The notes under the pieces were generated by a model. The model was not told where the DNA came from. It searched no databases and saw only the letters and a program-made list of their open reading frames with translations. Below, piece after piece: positions 25,300-35,783 of a stretch of 64,000 nucleotides of DNA; the first letter of the stretch is position 1; every line of letters begins with the position of its first letter. Location of the stretch: contig JAICWP010000007.1 of NCBI GenBank assembly GCA_025934735.1, forward strand, positions 62,001 to 126,000. Direction: 5' to 3'. The stretch comes from Terriglobales bacterium (GTDB taxonomy: Bacteria > Acidobacteriota > Terriglobia > Terriglobales > Acidobacteriaceae). The translations under genes and the position numbers were made by a program.

Positions 25300-26330
25300 C
25301 GCAGCAAAAGTTACAAACCGCGGTTCTGGGCGCGAGCGGCTACGCGGGCATGGAACTGGCGCGTCTGCTGGCGCGCCATCCGCGGGTCGGCGAGTCCCTG
25401 CTGCTGCGCCGCGAAGCGGAAAACGGGACGGAGATGCCGCCGCTTCCGCTGAACGGACACTCGCGTCCGCTGCAACCGTTTTCGTGGGCCACCCTGGAGA
25501 AGAACAAGGTCAAAGTGCTGTTTCTGGCTACGCCGCACGAGGTTTCGCGCACGCTGGTGCCGGAAGCGGTGGGGCGCGGAATCCGGATCATTGACCTGAG
25601 CGGCGCCTGGCGCTTGAAGCGGGACGAACACCGAGCGATTTACGGTTTCTGCGACTCCGACCCGCAGAAAGCAGCCAGTCTCACCCAGAGCGCCATCTAC
25701 GGCCTCCCGGAACTGAATGCTGAGCGCATTGCAGGGGCGCAACTGGTGGCCAATCCCGGTTGTTATGCCACGTCGGTAATCTTGGCGCTCGCACCCCTGC
25801 TGCGGACGGGAATCGTGGATCGCGAGCGCGGGATTATTGCAGATTGCAAATCCGGGGTTTCAGGAGCGGGCAAGGAACCCAGCGCGCGCACGCACTTTGT
25901 CTCGGTGGCTGACAATCTCTCCGCCTACGCCGTTTTTGGACACCGCCACGTAGGTGAAATTCTGGAGCAACTGGCGCTGCAGGCGACGGAGTTCACTTTC
26001 GCGCCACACCTGCTGCCGATTCCGCGCGGCATTCTCTCCACCATCTACTTGCGCCTGCGGCAACCGGCGACCGGGGCTGAGGTGGAAGCATGCTTCCGCG
26101 ATTTCTACGCCGGACGCCCCTGGATGCGGATATTTGCTCCGCCGCAGCTTCCGCAGATCCAGTTTTCGCTGCACAGCAACTACTGCGATATCGGCTTTTG
26201 CCTGGCGCCCGACGGTCAGCGGCTGGTCGTGATTTCCTGCGTTGACAACTTGCTGAAGGGCGCGGCCGGCCAAGCTGTGCAGAACATGAACCTGATGCAC
26301 GGCTGGAACGAGAAAGAAGGTTTGAATTGA
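25296..26330 (+). CDS. argC: N-acetyl-gamma-glutamyl-phosphate reductase
   Basis: ArgC reduces N-acetylglutamyl-phosphate to the semialdehyde using NADPH, the third arginine step. The 344-residue product has the NADP motif 'VLGASGYAGMELARLL', and the catalytic 'VANPGCYATS' with Cys at about 156, plus 'GVSGAGKEPS' and 'HRHVGEI'. I place the start at the TTG at 25296, which overlaps the argR stop as TTGA; homology begins a few residues later and no ATG is available before 25350. Same-strand coupling to argR and argB by four-base TTGA overlaps on both sides is notable. Confidence 0.93.
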   Translation: MTQQKLQTAVLGASGYAGMELARLLARHPRVGESLLLRREAENGTEMPPLPLNGHSRPLQPFSWATLEKNKVKVLFLATPHEVSRTLVPEAVGRGIRIIDLSGAWRLKRDEHRAIYGFCDSDPQKAASLTQSAIYGLPELNAERIAGAQLVANPGCYATSVILALAPLLRTGIVDRERGIIADCKSGVSGAGKEPSARTHFVSVADNLSAYAVFGHRHVGEILEQLALQATEFTFAPHLLPIPRGILSTIYLRLRQPATGAEVEACFRDFYAGRPWMRIFAPPQLPQIQFSLHSNYCDIGFCLAPDGQRLVVISCVDNLLKGAAGQAVQNMNLMHGWNEKEGLN

Positions 26331-27112
26331 AAGTCGTGGTCAAGATCGGCGGTGCCGCGCTGGAAAACGAGCCCACAGTGCGGAGTTGCGCCCGGGCCGT
26401 GGTGGAGCTGGCGCGCGACGGCCACAGAGTCGCGGTTGTGCATGGCGGCGGCGCCACGCTGACGCGCACTCTCCAGCACCTCGGAAAGCAAAGCTCTTTC
26501 GTTAACGGGCTGCGGGTGACGGATGCGGAAACCCGCGACGTGGCGCTGATGGTGCTGGCCGGCATCGTGAACAAGAAGCTGGTGGCAAGCCTCAGCGCCG
26601 AGGGCCAGCCGGCGGTTGGACTGTGCGGCGGCGACGGCATGAGTTTCCGGGCCCGCAAGAAGGAAAACATCAGCTGCGATCTCGGTTATGTGGGCGAGAT
26701 TGCGGCGGTGGAGTGCCGCTGGCTGGAGGCCATCTGGGGGCAGGGCGCGATTCCGGTGATCGCCAGCGTGGCTCTGGGTTCCGACCGCGAGTACTACAAC
26801 ATCAATGCCGACCAGATGGCGTCTGCCTGCGCCGTGGCCTGCCAGGCGAACGCGCTGATTTTTCTTACCGATGTGGCGGGAGTGAAAGGCGCGGATGGCG
26901 CCGTTATCCACTGGCTGGATTTGAAACAGGTGCCGGACTTAGCCAAACAGGCGGTGATCGCGGGCGGCATGTTGCCCAAGCTCGAAGCTTGCGGGCAGGC
27001 GCTGAAACGCGGGGTGGGGCGGGTGCGCATTCTGCCTGCGGCACAAGTGGAGGTTCTGGGACAGTTTTACTTTTCGAAACTCGAATGCGGCACTGAGGTG
27101 ATTGGGGCGTGA
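26327..27112 (+). CDS. argB: N-acetylglutamate kinase
   Basis: ArgB phosphorylates N-acetylglutamate with ATP, the second arginine step. The 261-residue amino-acid-kinase-fold protein shows 'VVKIGGAALEN', 'VVHGGGATLTRTLQHLG', 'FVNGLRVTDAET', 'YYNINADQMASACA' and 'FLTDVAGVKGADG', ending with 'IAGGMLPKLEACGQAL'. It lacks the N-terminal helix found in arginine-inhibited hexameric ArgB, so it is likely the dimeric, feedback-insensitive type (inference). The start is TTG at 26327, overlapping the argC stop as TTGA, with AGAAGG upstream. Confidence 0.94.
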   Translation: MKVVVKIGGAALENEPTVRSCARAVVELARDGHRVAVVHGGGATLTRTLQHLGKQSSFVNGLRVTDAETRDVALMVLAGIVNKKLVASLSAEGQPAVGLCGGDGMSFRARKKENISCDLGYVGEIAAVECRWLEAIWGQGAIPVIASVALGSDREYYNINADQMASACAVACQANALIFLTDVAGVKGADGAVIHWLDLKQVPDLAKQAVIAGGMLPKLEACGQALKRGVGRVRILPAAQVEVLGQFYFSKLECGTEVIGA

Positions 27113-27121
27113 CGGCGAATC

Positions 27122-27150
27122 AATACAAGGCGTTCTCGCTCAGGATGACA
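27122..27150 (-). repeat. Degraded GTCATCCTGAG-type repeat, copy 3
   Basis: On the minus strand GTGTCATCCTGAGCGAGAACGCC; only the head of the element seen at 7936-7966 and 9718-9776 is preserved. It fills the 64-base gap between argB and argF inside the arginine operon. Confidence 0.45.
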
Positions 27151-27176
27151 CTTGCCGAGTGGAAAAGGAGTAAGCG

Positions 27177-28191
27177 ATGAGCAGTCAAATTGTCAATGCG
27201 ACGAGGATGACTCCGACGGAGGCAGCGCCGGAAACCACGGCGTTTTGGCCGCGTGACCTGGTCTCCATCCGCGACCTGTCGCCCCAGGAAGTGCGGGCGG
27301 TGCTGGACCTGGCCAGCCTCATCAAGCAGCGGCCGGCGGATTTTCGCGGCGCCCTCGCGGGCAAGCAGATGGTGCTGTTCTTCGAGAAACCCTCGCTGCG
27401 CACGCGCTTGACCTTTGAAGCGGGCATGGCGAGCCTGGGCGGTGTCTCCTTTTTTGTGGACCAGACCGCCAGCCATCTGGGCGCTCGCGAATCGCTGAGC
27501 GACATTGCCCATAACCTCGAGCGCTGGGTGAACGTGCTGGTGCTGCGCACCTTCGATCACGCCACCGTGGAAACCATGGCCGCGCACGCCTGCATTCCCG
27601 TGATCAATGCCCTCAGTGACGTGGAGCACCCCTGCCAAGCTCTGGCCGACTACTTCACCCTGCAGGAACGCTTTGGCGACCTGCGCAAAATCAGTGTGGC
27701 TTATGTCGGCGATGGCAATAACGTCGCGCATTCGCTGTTGCTCACCTGTGCACATCTGGGCTCAACCATCCGCATGGCCACGCCCCAGGGCTACGAGCCG
27801 GCGGCGCAGGTGGTGGCTGACGCCAGGGAAATAGCCCGGGAAACCGGTGCCAGAATTGAGCTGGGCTGCGACCCCGAGGCGGCCGTACGCGGCGCGGATG
27901 CCGTCTACACCGATACCTGGACCAGCATGGGGCAGGAGCGGCAGGTGGCCGAGCGCATGGCGGCTTTCGCTCCCTACCAGATCAATGAAGATCTGATGCA
28001 CGGAGCCGCGGATCACGCCGTGTTCATGCACTGCCTTCCGGCACACCGCGGCGCCGAAGTTACCGATGCGGTGATTGATTCTCCGCGGGCCGTAGTCTTC
28101 GACCAGGCGGAGAACCGTATGCATGTACAGAAAGCCATTTTGGTGTTGTTGCTGGGCGGCGGCATGAGCCGCTTCCCGGGAAGGAACGCTC

Positions 28192-28199
<8 letters not shown>
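27177..28199 (+). CDS. argF: Ornithine carbamoyltransferase
   Basis: ArgF joins ornithine and carbamoyl phosphate to citrulline. The 340-residue protein carries the carbamoyl-phosphate motif in the form 'FFEKPSLRTRLTFE' (SLRT instead of the commoner STRT), 'HPCQALADYFTL', 'VAYVGDGNNVAHSLL' and the ornithine-loop 'FMHCLPAHRGAEVTDAVID'. A good AAAAGGAG ribosome binding site precedes the ATG. An N-terminal extension of about 22 residues before the conserved 'RDLVSIRDLS' is not typical. It is separated from argB by a repeat remnant and overlaps argG by eight bases. Confidence 0.93.
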
Positions 28200-29393
<1,194 letters not shown>

Positions 29394-29397
<4 letters not shown>

Positions 29398-30797
29398 AGA
29401 TGTGGTCGGGACGGTTCGGGCAGCCTCTGGATGCCGACTTCGAACGCTGGCAGCGGTCGTTTCCCTTCGACCAGCGGCTGCTGGCCCAGGAGGTTGCCGC
29501 TAGCCGCGTCCACGGCCCGGCCCTGCAAAAGGCGGGAATTCTTTCCCCGAGCGAACTCAAAGCAGTGGTCGAAGGGCTGACCCAGATTGCGGAAAAGGCT
29601 GCCGCCTCGCCGGCATTTCTCGCGGACGATAGTGCCGAGGACGTGCACCACTTCGTGGAGAAAAAGCTGGTAGAACTGATCGGCGAAACCGGTTACAAGC
29701 TACACAGTGGGCGCAGCCGCAACGAACAAATCGCCACTGACCTGCGGCTCTACGTGCTGCACGCGATTGATCAGGCACGCGAGCAAATCGGCGAACTCAT
29801 TGCAGCGCTGCTGGCGCGGGCGGAGCAGGCTGGGAGCGCGGCCATGCCGGCTTACACCCACCTGCAACGGGCTGAGCCGGTTCTAGTGGCCCACTGGCTG
29901 TTGGCTTATGTCGAGATGCTATTTCGCGACCAGGAACGGCTGGCCGACTGCCGCAAGCGGGTGAACCTGTGTCCCTTGGGCTCGGGCGCTGTCGCCGGGG
30001 CTACGCTCGCGCTCGACCGCCGCGGCATGGCGGAACAACTCGGTTTCGACGCGCCGACCAACAACAGCCTGGATGCCACCACCGATCGCGATTTCGCGCT
30101 GGAATTCGTGCAAGTACTGCTTTTGCTCAGCCTCCACCTGAGCCGCTGGGCGGAAGAACTATTGCTGTTCTCCACCCAGGAGTACGGTTTCATTACTCTG
30201 CCAGAAAAATATTCCACCGGCAGCAGCGCCATGCCGCAAAAGAAAAATCCCGACCTGCTGGAACTGGCACGCGGCAAGGCCGGGCGAATAGCCGGCGATT
30301 TCAATGCCCTGGTGCTGGTTCTAAAAGGGCTGCCGCTGGCCTACAACAAGGATTTGCAGGAAACGCAGGAGCCGCTGTTTGACGCCGCCGAGACCATGCT
30401 TTCTCTTCTGCCGTTGGTGACTGGGTGGATGAAGGAAGTGGATTTCAACTACACGCGCATGCAGGAAGCAGCGCAATCTGGGTCGCTGAATGCCTGGACG
30501 GCCGCCACCTACCTGGCGGAGCGCGGCGTGCCCTTCCGGCTGGCACACGAAAAAGTCGGGAATGCAGTGCGCCTTTGCCTGGAAAAACACTGCGAGTTGC
30601 AGGAATTGTCGCTCGAGGAACTGCGGCAATTTAGCCCCGAGTTCGAGCAGGATATTTATGCGCGGCTCTCGGTGGAGAGCGTGCTGGCCCTGCACGACGT
30701 GCACGGGGGCACCGCTCCGGCGCGAGTGCGCCAGGCGATTGCGGAAGGCAACCGGAGATTGACAGCTATGCGCGAGGTGGCCCATGCACACGCGTGA
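29394..30797 (+). CDS. argH: Argininosuccinate lyase
   Basis: ArgH splits argininosuccinate into arginine and fumarate. The 467-residue fumarase-superfamily enzyme begins MKMWSGRFGQPLDADFERW, has 'SGRSRNEQIATDLRLY', 'YTHLQRAEPVLVAHW' and the flexible signature loop 'GSSAMPQKKNPDLLEL' with the catalytic Ser. The start is the ATG at 29394, which overlaps the argG stop by four bases (ATGA); the frame is open further upstream only inside argG. It overlaps the following acetyltransferase by 14 bases. Confidence 0.96.
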
Positions 30798-31314
30798 AGC
30801 GGTGCTGGCTGACGCACAAGCCATTTACGACCTGATCGGCACTTACTCAGGCGACGGCACTCTGCTGCCGCGGCGCCTGCCGGAAATTTGCGAGAACATC
30901 CGCGATTTCGTAGTGGCCGAAAAGGCGGGGCAGATCATCGGCTGCGGCGCGTTGCACCTTTACGGGCCACACCTGGCCGAGGTGCGCTCGATCGCTGTCT
31001 ACCCACACCATCGCGGCAGCGGCGCCGGCCGGCAGGTAGTGGACGCGTTGCTCCGCGAGGCCGAGCGCCACCGGGTGAGCTGCGTGTGCCTGTTCACGCG
31101 TATTCCGGAATTCTTCTCCCGCTTGGGATTTTCCGTTGCTCCACGCGAGCACCTGCCCGACAAGGTTTACAAGGATTGCTGCAATTGCCCGCGCCTTCAA
31201 TCCTGCGACGAAGTGCCGATGGTGCGCGGCCAAGCGCCCAAGTTCGCAATCCTCCCCAGGCCCTTCATGGCGGCGCAGTTTCCCATTACCATCCGGCCGC
31301 TGGAAGGGGAGTAA
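30784..31314 (+). CDS. argA: N-acetylglutamate synthase-like GNAT acetyltransferase
   Basis: A 176-residue GNAT protein at the end of the arginine operon, most likely the short form of N-acetylglutamate synthase that starts the pathway. The acetyl-CoA motif is 'SIAVYPHHRGSGAGRQVVDALL' spread over residues 72-93, preceded by 'ICENIRDFVVAEKAGQIIGCGALHLYG' in the N-terminal half, and 'FFSRLGFSVAPREHLPDKVYKDC' style C-terminal part ending in a Cys cluster ('DCCNCPRLQSCDE'). Position after argH and overlap of 14 bases support the role. The classic two-domain ArgA kinase-like domain is absent. Confidence 0.82.
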   Translation: MHTREAVLADAQAIYDLIGTYSGDGTLLPRRLPEICENIRDFVVAEKAGQIIGCGALHLYGPHLAEVRSIAVYPHHRGSGAGRQVVDALLREAERHRVSCVCLFTRIPEFFSRLGFSVAPREHLPDKVYKDCCNCPRLQSCDEVPMVRGQAPKFAILPRPFMAAQFPITIRPLEGE

Positions 31315-31318
31315 GGTT

Positions 31319-32227
31319 TCAAAGTTTCAAGCTTTCAATCGCTAGTTGCAGATCACCGTTTACCGGAACGGGTGTGGCACCGACCTGACTGGCCACCCAG
31401 GCCCCCACCCGGTTGGAGTCCTCATTCATTTTGTCCAGCGAAGCTCCCGCCAGGCAATTGTGTACCAGAGTGGCGGTGAAGGCGTCGCCCGCGCCCACGG
31501 TGTCGGCCACGTTGATGCGAAAGCCGGGATGCTCCGACGCACCTTCCTTCGCCAGCAGTAAGCTGCCCCGGCTGCCGCGTGTCACGCAAACCAATCTGGC
31601 CTTGTGCAGGCGAAGCAGCGCTTCGGCTGCGGTTCCTTCGGCGCTCCAAGGAATGCCCACCAGGCGCGACAGGACCGGCAGCTCATCGTGGTTGAGCTTG
31701 ATCACATCGGCCGTGGATAACGACTCGCTGAGCACCTCCGGGGAATAAAACGGCGACCGCAAGTTGACATCAAAAACTCGCAGCGCTTGCTGCCGGGTGG
31801 AGCGCAGGAACTGCCGAATGGTTTCGCGACTGGCCTGCGAGCGTTGGGCCAGCGAACCGAAGCAGACCGCATCGACTATTTCCGCCAGTTGCTGCCACTG
31901 AGGCGTCCACTGCAGGAAGTCCCAGGCGACGGGCCGCGCAATCTCGAATTGCGGCTGGCCGGCAGCATCCACCCGCACCTGCACGGTGCCCGTGGGATGC
32001 ACGGAGTCACACTGCAGATATTCGGTGGAGGAGCCCAGCTCGCGAAGTCTGGCCACCGCTTCGCGTCCGAGCTCGTCCTCGCCCACCCGGCTGGCCACTA
32101 CGCCACGCTCACCCAGCAGGTTGGCGAAATAGGCAAAGTTGGCGGGCGCACCGCCTAATTGCCGGCCACCGGGCAGCACGTCCCACAGAACCTCGCCGAG
32201 GCCGACAATGGTGTGCTTCGAGGACAT
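31319..32227 (-). CDS. PfkB family sugar kinase (fructokinase-like)
   Basis: A 302-residue ribokinase-fold kinase, probably for fructose or a related hexose. It starts MSSKHTIVGLGEVLWDVLPG, has 'LGGAPANFAYFANLLG', 'PTGTVQVRVDAAGQP' and the C-terminal 'VADTVGAGDAFTATLVH' catalytic signature. The ATG at 32227 was chosen; the open frame runs 30 residues upstream without likeness. The last codons and stop fall inside a short TTTCAA-repeat sequence, and only four bases separate it from the end of the convergent acetyltransferase gene. It follows two exported carboxypeptidase-regulatory-like genes on the same strand. Confidence 0.87.
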   Translation of the reverse strand: MSSKHTIVGLGEVLWDVLPGGRQLGGAPANFAYFANLLGERGVVASRVGEDELGREAVARLRELGSSTEYLQCDSVHPTGTVQVRVDAAGQPQFEIARPVAWDFLQWTPQWQQLAEIVDAVCFGSLAQRSQASRETIRQFLRSTRQQALRVFDVNLRSPFYSPEVLSESLSTADVIKLNHDELPVLSRLVGIPWSAEGTAAEALLRLHKARLVCVTRGSRGSLLLAKEGASEHPGFRINVADTVGAGDAFTATLVHNCLAGASLDKMNEDSNRVGAWVASQVGATPVPVNGDLQLAIESLKL

Positions 32228-32249
32228 GCTCCAGTGGTGCAGGATCGGC

Positions 32250-33908
32250 TTAGAAGTCCTGCACCTCGGGTTTGATGTTATACCTCCCTTCCGGCGCAAT
32301 CTCCAGACCTTGGCCATGTGGAAGATACGGCTTCAGCACCGCCGGGTTCTGCCATTCCAGCCCCCAGCCGTTATCAATGGCCACCACCGTGTACTTTCCG
32401 GGCACCACCACGGGCAAGGTGAAGGTGCCGTCGCTATCGCTCTGGTCGGCGCGGAACAGCACCTGGTTGTTGGCGGGATCCCTGGGAACCAGTACCACCA
32501 GCGCCCCGGAAACCGCCTTGCCATCGCGCACCGCTGTGCCCTTCACCTGCGCCACGCCGCGCGACATAACCACTCTCAGCACTACCGGATCGGCGCTGGT
32601 TATCTTTAAAGTTCGGCCGGCAACCGTGGCCCCGGTGGCGGAAAGACTCGCAATGAAGAAGCCCTGGACAGAGCGCGAAACCACCTGGTAGTCGCCGGAA
32701 GGGAGGGCATGATCAAAAGCAAAGTCACTACGCGGCGAAATTGGCGCCCGGAAGGCCTCTTGCGAGTGCGCACCGATAAGGATGATGCTGAGGTGTTCCG
32801 GAGCCTTACTGGCCGGAACGAAACGCACCATGCCGCTGACCGAGGCGGAAGCAGAAGGCTCGGTGAAGTCAATCTCTTCATCTTTGCCAACCTGTACCGT
32901 TTTCTCCTGTCTAACCCCCTCCTGCCCGGGTTTGGGGGCATAGAACATTTGCATCTCATAGGCTCCTGGTGGAACTCCCGTGGATTCGTACACTCCCGGC
33001 GCGATCTTCTGGAAGTTAGCGCTGACGGAAATCGCGGTTTTATCTGACAGTTGTTGCGAGAACTCGGCGTTGAATCCTTGGACCACAGCGTCTTCCGCCA
33101 TGTGTATCTTGATGTGTTGCGCCGGTACCGCGGCAAGGTTGACATCTGCGGTGGCGTCCTCGCCGGGCTGCAGGTCAACGGGGGTGGCATCGTCCGGGTC
33201 GGTTGCGTCCTGGTAGTAGGTGATGGGGTAGACAACATCGAGAGAAGAGTCAGCGGGCGTTGTGGACAATTTCGCCATGCTCGTTCTGCTGATCCATCTC
33301 ATTGGAGACCGCGCGTACCAGGGCTCTGTCTGGACCGCGACAAAATACCTCCCGGGCAGCAGGTGGCCAAAGTGGTAGAAGCCTTGGTCGTCAGTTTGAG
33401 CAGAGTTCTCCATGCGCGTTCCCCACTGGCCGTTCAGCAATGACTTGTGGAGGAGCATGACCCGAGCTTCGCGCACTGCATCGCCGGCCTCATCTACCAC
33501 CTTGCCGGAGATTATGGCTTCCGGCTCTAGGCGGAATAGCACATCGGGCGGCAGCAGGCCCGGCCCGACGGCGATGGCTGTAGAAAAGGCGCCGTGCTGC
33601 TGATAGACCTGGGAAACAAAGCCCCTGTGTTGCGCTTGCAGAACATACTTGCCGGGAGGAAGTCCAGGGAACCGGAAACGGCCGTCATTCCCGGTGAGCG
33701 CCCCTAGGCCAATGTCACGATCTGTGGTGGAAGCGAGACTCACCGCGGCCCGGCTCAGCGGCTGGCCATCCGCGGCGCTGATAATCGTGCCGGCGATCGT
33801 CCAATTCCCTTCCTGCGCCGCGGGATTGCGGATCTGCTGCGCGGCCATACCCACGCCCATGGCTAGCACAAGAGCGGCCAAACGCCCGGAGCTGAGCTTA
33901 GTCATCAT
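32250..33908 (-). CDS. Exported carboxypeptidase-regulatory-like (beta-sandwich) protein, copy B
   Basis: A 552-residue secreted protein of repeated transthyretin-like/CarboxypepD_reg sandwiches. A short signal (MMTKLSSGRLAALVLAMGVGMA) is followed by 'AGTIISAADGQPLSRAAVSL' and 'GRFRFPGLPPGKYVLQAQHRGF' (first domain), 'ISGKVVDEAGDAVREARVML' and 'GFYHFGHLLPGRYFVAVQ' (second), and a C-terminal 'DSDGTFTLPVVVPGKYTVVA' domain. Such domains bind carbohydrate or act as structural linkers in acidobacterial surface proteins. It overlaps copy A by four bases (ATGA), so both are translated together. No enzyme active site is visible. Confidence 0.78.
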   Translation of the reverse strand: MMTKLSSGRLAALVLAMGVGMAAQQIRNPAAQEGNWTIAGTIISAADGQPLSRAAVSLASTTDRDIGLGALTGNDGRFRFPGLPPGKYVLQAQHRGFVSQVYQQHGAFSTAIAVGPGLLPPDVLFRLEPEAIISGKVVDEAGDAVREARVMLLHKSLLNGQWGTRMENSAQTDDQGFYHFGHLLPGRYFVAVQTEPWYARSPMRWISRTSMAKLSTTPADSSLDVVYPITYYQDATDPDDATPVDLQPGEDATADVNLAAVPAQHIKIHMAEDAVVQGFNAEFSQQLSDKTAISVSANFQKIAPGVYESTGVPPGAYEMQMFYAPKPGQEGVRQEKTVQVGKDEEIDFTEPSASASVSGMVRFVPASKAPEHLSIILIGAHSQEAFRAPISPRSDFAFDHALPSGDYQVVSRSVQGFFIASLSATGATVAGRTLKITSADPVVLRVVMSRGVAQVKGTAVRDGKAVSGALVVLVPRDPANNQVLFRADQSDSDGTFTLPVVVPGKYTVVAIDNGWGLEWQNPAVLKPYLPHGQGLEIAPEGRYNIKPEVQDF

Positions 33909-35536
33909 CGGTGTATCACATCCAGGTTGACCGTCTTCGCGTCTTTGGCGCCCAAGGTCACACGGGTTCCCTGGGAAAAATAATCGCGCAGGGCATCGCG
34001 ATTGGCGTACTCCAGCTCTGCCGTGTTGTCGAACGCCAATACAACGTAATCGCCGGGAGGGAGGTTCTCGATTTGAAATGCTCCCTGGCGGTCGGCCATC
34101 AGCATCTGCGGCACGCGCAGGGGCTCATCTTGCATGATGACCAGCACGGAAGCCGAAACTGGCTCACCCTCGGAGCGCACCACTCCTGCCAGGCTCGCTC
34201 CATCGTCCCGCAGCACAACTCGAATAGGCGCAACCTGCGTGCCCGAGCCAACCGTCAGCGTCTCACGAAACAGATCGGTGCTGCCGCTAGCCACCGAGTC
34301 TACGTACCAGTTGCCTTGGGATTGAACTGCCGCATAATAGCGTCCCGGCTGCACCGAGGAGATAACCAATCCGCTGTCGCCCTGGTCTCGCCCTTGCTGG
34401 GGTCTGTCGCTGACATACATCTGGCGATAATCGCCCATAGCCGACAGTTGCACCATCACTGGAGTCTGCGTCCCGGCCAGAGACGAACTCGAGAACTCTG
34501 TCTCAACCACCACCGGAATCGAAACAGTGGCAGCCATGGAAACCACAACGCCGGTGAGGTTGGACGAGACGGTAATGGCCTTGTCGCCGAATAGCGGATG
34601 GCCGGCTTCGTCCACCCCCATAGCCACTAGATTGTAGGACCCCGCAGGCACTACTCGGGCGATAAACGCACCATTTTCAAAATCTAGGTCCACTGGGAGG
34701 GGGGAACTCCGGTCGGAGCTATCCATCAACTGAAGCATGTTAACGTGGCCCCCCGGGTAGAACGTGACCTGGCCTGATACCTGGAAGGCTGAGATGCGGT
34801 GTAAAGAGAAATCCGCCTCCACTTTTTGTCCCGCCGCAACCTGGATGGGCGTAGCAGCGCTGAGCTGCCTTACTCCCGGGAAATAACTGCTGGCATAGCC
34901 GCCCCGGCGAGCGGCAAACGGCATCTGCAGGGGGCCACGCTCGGCGACCTCTCCCGTCTGCAAGTAATATGTGCCAGGAATGAGTCCGAATCTACGGAAG
35001 TTCCCCTCTTCGTCGGTGGACTGCCCGCTCATTTCCTGTAATTGCCGCCGCCCGTTGATCACGCGCCAGCCGCGCACGTGAACGAACACATCTTCCATCG
35101 GTTCACCGTTTTCATCGGTGAGATGGCCGAAGATAATGCCTTCAGGAATTAGCTTGATAACGACATCCGGGGTTTTTGGCCCGACATCAACGATAGTTGC
35201 TGGATTGCCACCCCCGACGTCCGCCGTGTTGAAAAAGCCTGGCTTCTGAACTCCGATGACAAACTGTCCCGCGGAAAGACCGCTGAATTCGAACCGGCCT
35301 TGGGCATCGGTGAGTTGAGTATAGGCGCCGGCCTGCACCAGTACGCGACGGATCGGGTCACCTGTTACAGAGTTAACGACAGTGCCCCGGAGGTTGTAGG
35401 TGGGCGCATCAGAAGGCGCGGCTATCTGGGGAGGGCCGGCGCGCGCGAGTGTAGCGGTAGCGATCAGCAGGGCCCAGCTCAGGAATAAGGCTTTGACTGG
35501 ATACGGGCGGGGCCGAAAGCAATACGCGGCCGCCAT
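33905..35536 (-). CDS. Exported carboxypeptidase-regulatory-like (beta-sandwich) protein, copy A
   Basis: A 543-residue relative of the next gene. After a signal-like N terminus (hydrophobic run 'KALFLSWALLIATATLARA') come the sandwiches 'LRGTVVNSVTGDPIRRVLVQ' with 'GRFEFSGLSAGQFVIGV', 'IFGHLTDENGEPMEDVFVHV' with 'GNFRRFGLIPGTYYLQTGE', a middle region and a C-terminal 'LAGVVRSEGEPVSASVLVIM' with 'GAFQIENLPPGDYVVLAFDN'. The same order of domains as copy B indicates a duplicated pair. It begins the three-gene minus-strand run that ends with the sugar kinase. Function unknown. Confidence 0.78.
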   Translation of the reverse strand: MAAAYCFRPRPYPVKALFLSWALLIATATLARAGPPQIAAPSDAPTYNLRGTVVNSVTGDPIRRVLVQAGAYTQLTDAQGRFEFSGLSAGQFVIGVQKPGFFNTADVGGGNPATIVDVGPKTPDVVIKLIPEGIIFGHLTDENGEPMEDVFVHVRGWRVINGRRQLQEMSGQSTDEEGNFRRFGLIPGTYYLQTGEVAERGPLQMPFAARRGGYASSYFPGVRQLSAATPIQVAAGQKVEADFSLHRISAFQVSGQVTFYPGGHVNMLQLMDSSDRSSPLPVDLDFENGAFIARVVPAGSYNLVAMGVDEAGHPLFGDKAITVSSNLTGVVVSMAATVSIPVVVETEFSSSSLAGTQTPVMVQLSAMGDYRQMYVSDRPQQGRDQGDSGLVISSVQPGRYYAAVQSQGNWYVDSVASGSTDLFRETLTVGSGTQVAPIRVVLRDDGASLAGVVRSEGEPVSASVLVIMQDEPLRVPQMLMADRQGAFQIENLPPGDYVVLAFDNTAELEYANRDALRDYFSQGTRVTLGAKDAKTVNLDVIHR

Positions 35537-35783
35537 AGAGACACGTTAGTTCAGAAGGTCAGCAAAGGCAAGCGCTGCCCGCGAATTCTACATTGGGAAC
35601 GTTGCCCTGACCCGGATTGTCCATTCGGCCAATGACCACCCGCCTATATTCAAGGTGGCCGTTGGTCACCTTGTTGAAATTACCATGGAGTAGGAAGCTA
35701 TGAGGTGCTCCTGCGCCGAGTAGCACTCGGCCGTGCGCCCGGCACAACTTGCCGGAGTGACATTCCTCACGAGGAGGCTTTAC

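Noticed and set aside
24687-26330. One 547-codon frame covering argR in another frame and argC
   Set aside because: The part before 25296 is out-of-frame translation of argR and upstream DNA; only the argC portion is real.
35651-35673. Hairpin CAAGGTG/CACCTTG upstream of the small pilin-like gene considered as a riboswitch or terminator
   Set aside because: No T-tract, no upstream plus-strand gene to terminate, and no match to known c-di-GMP riboswitch motifs.
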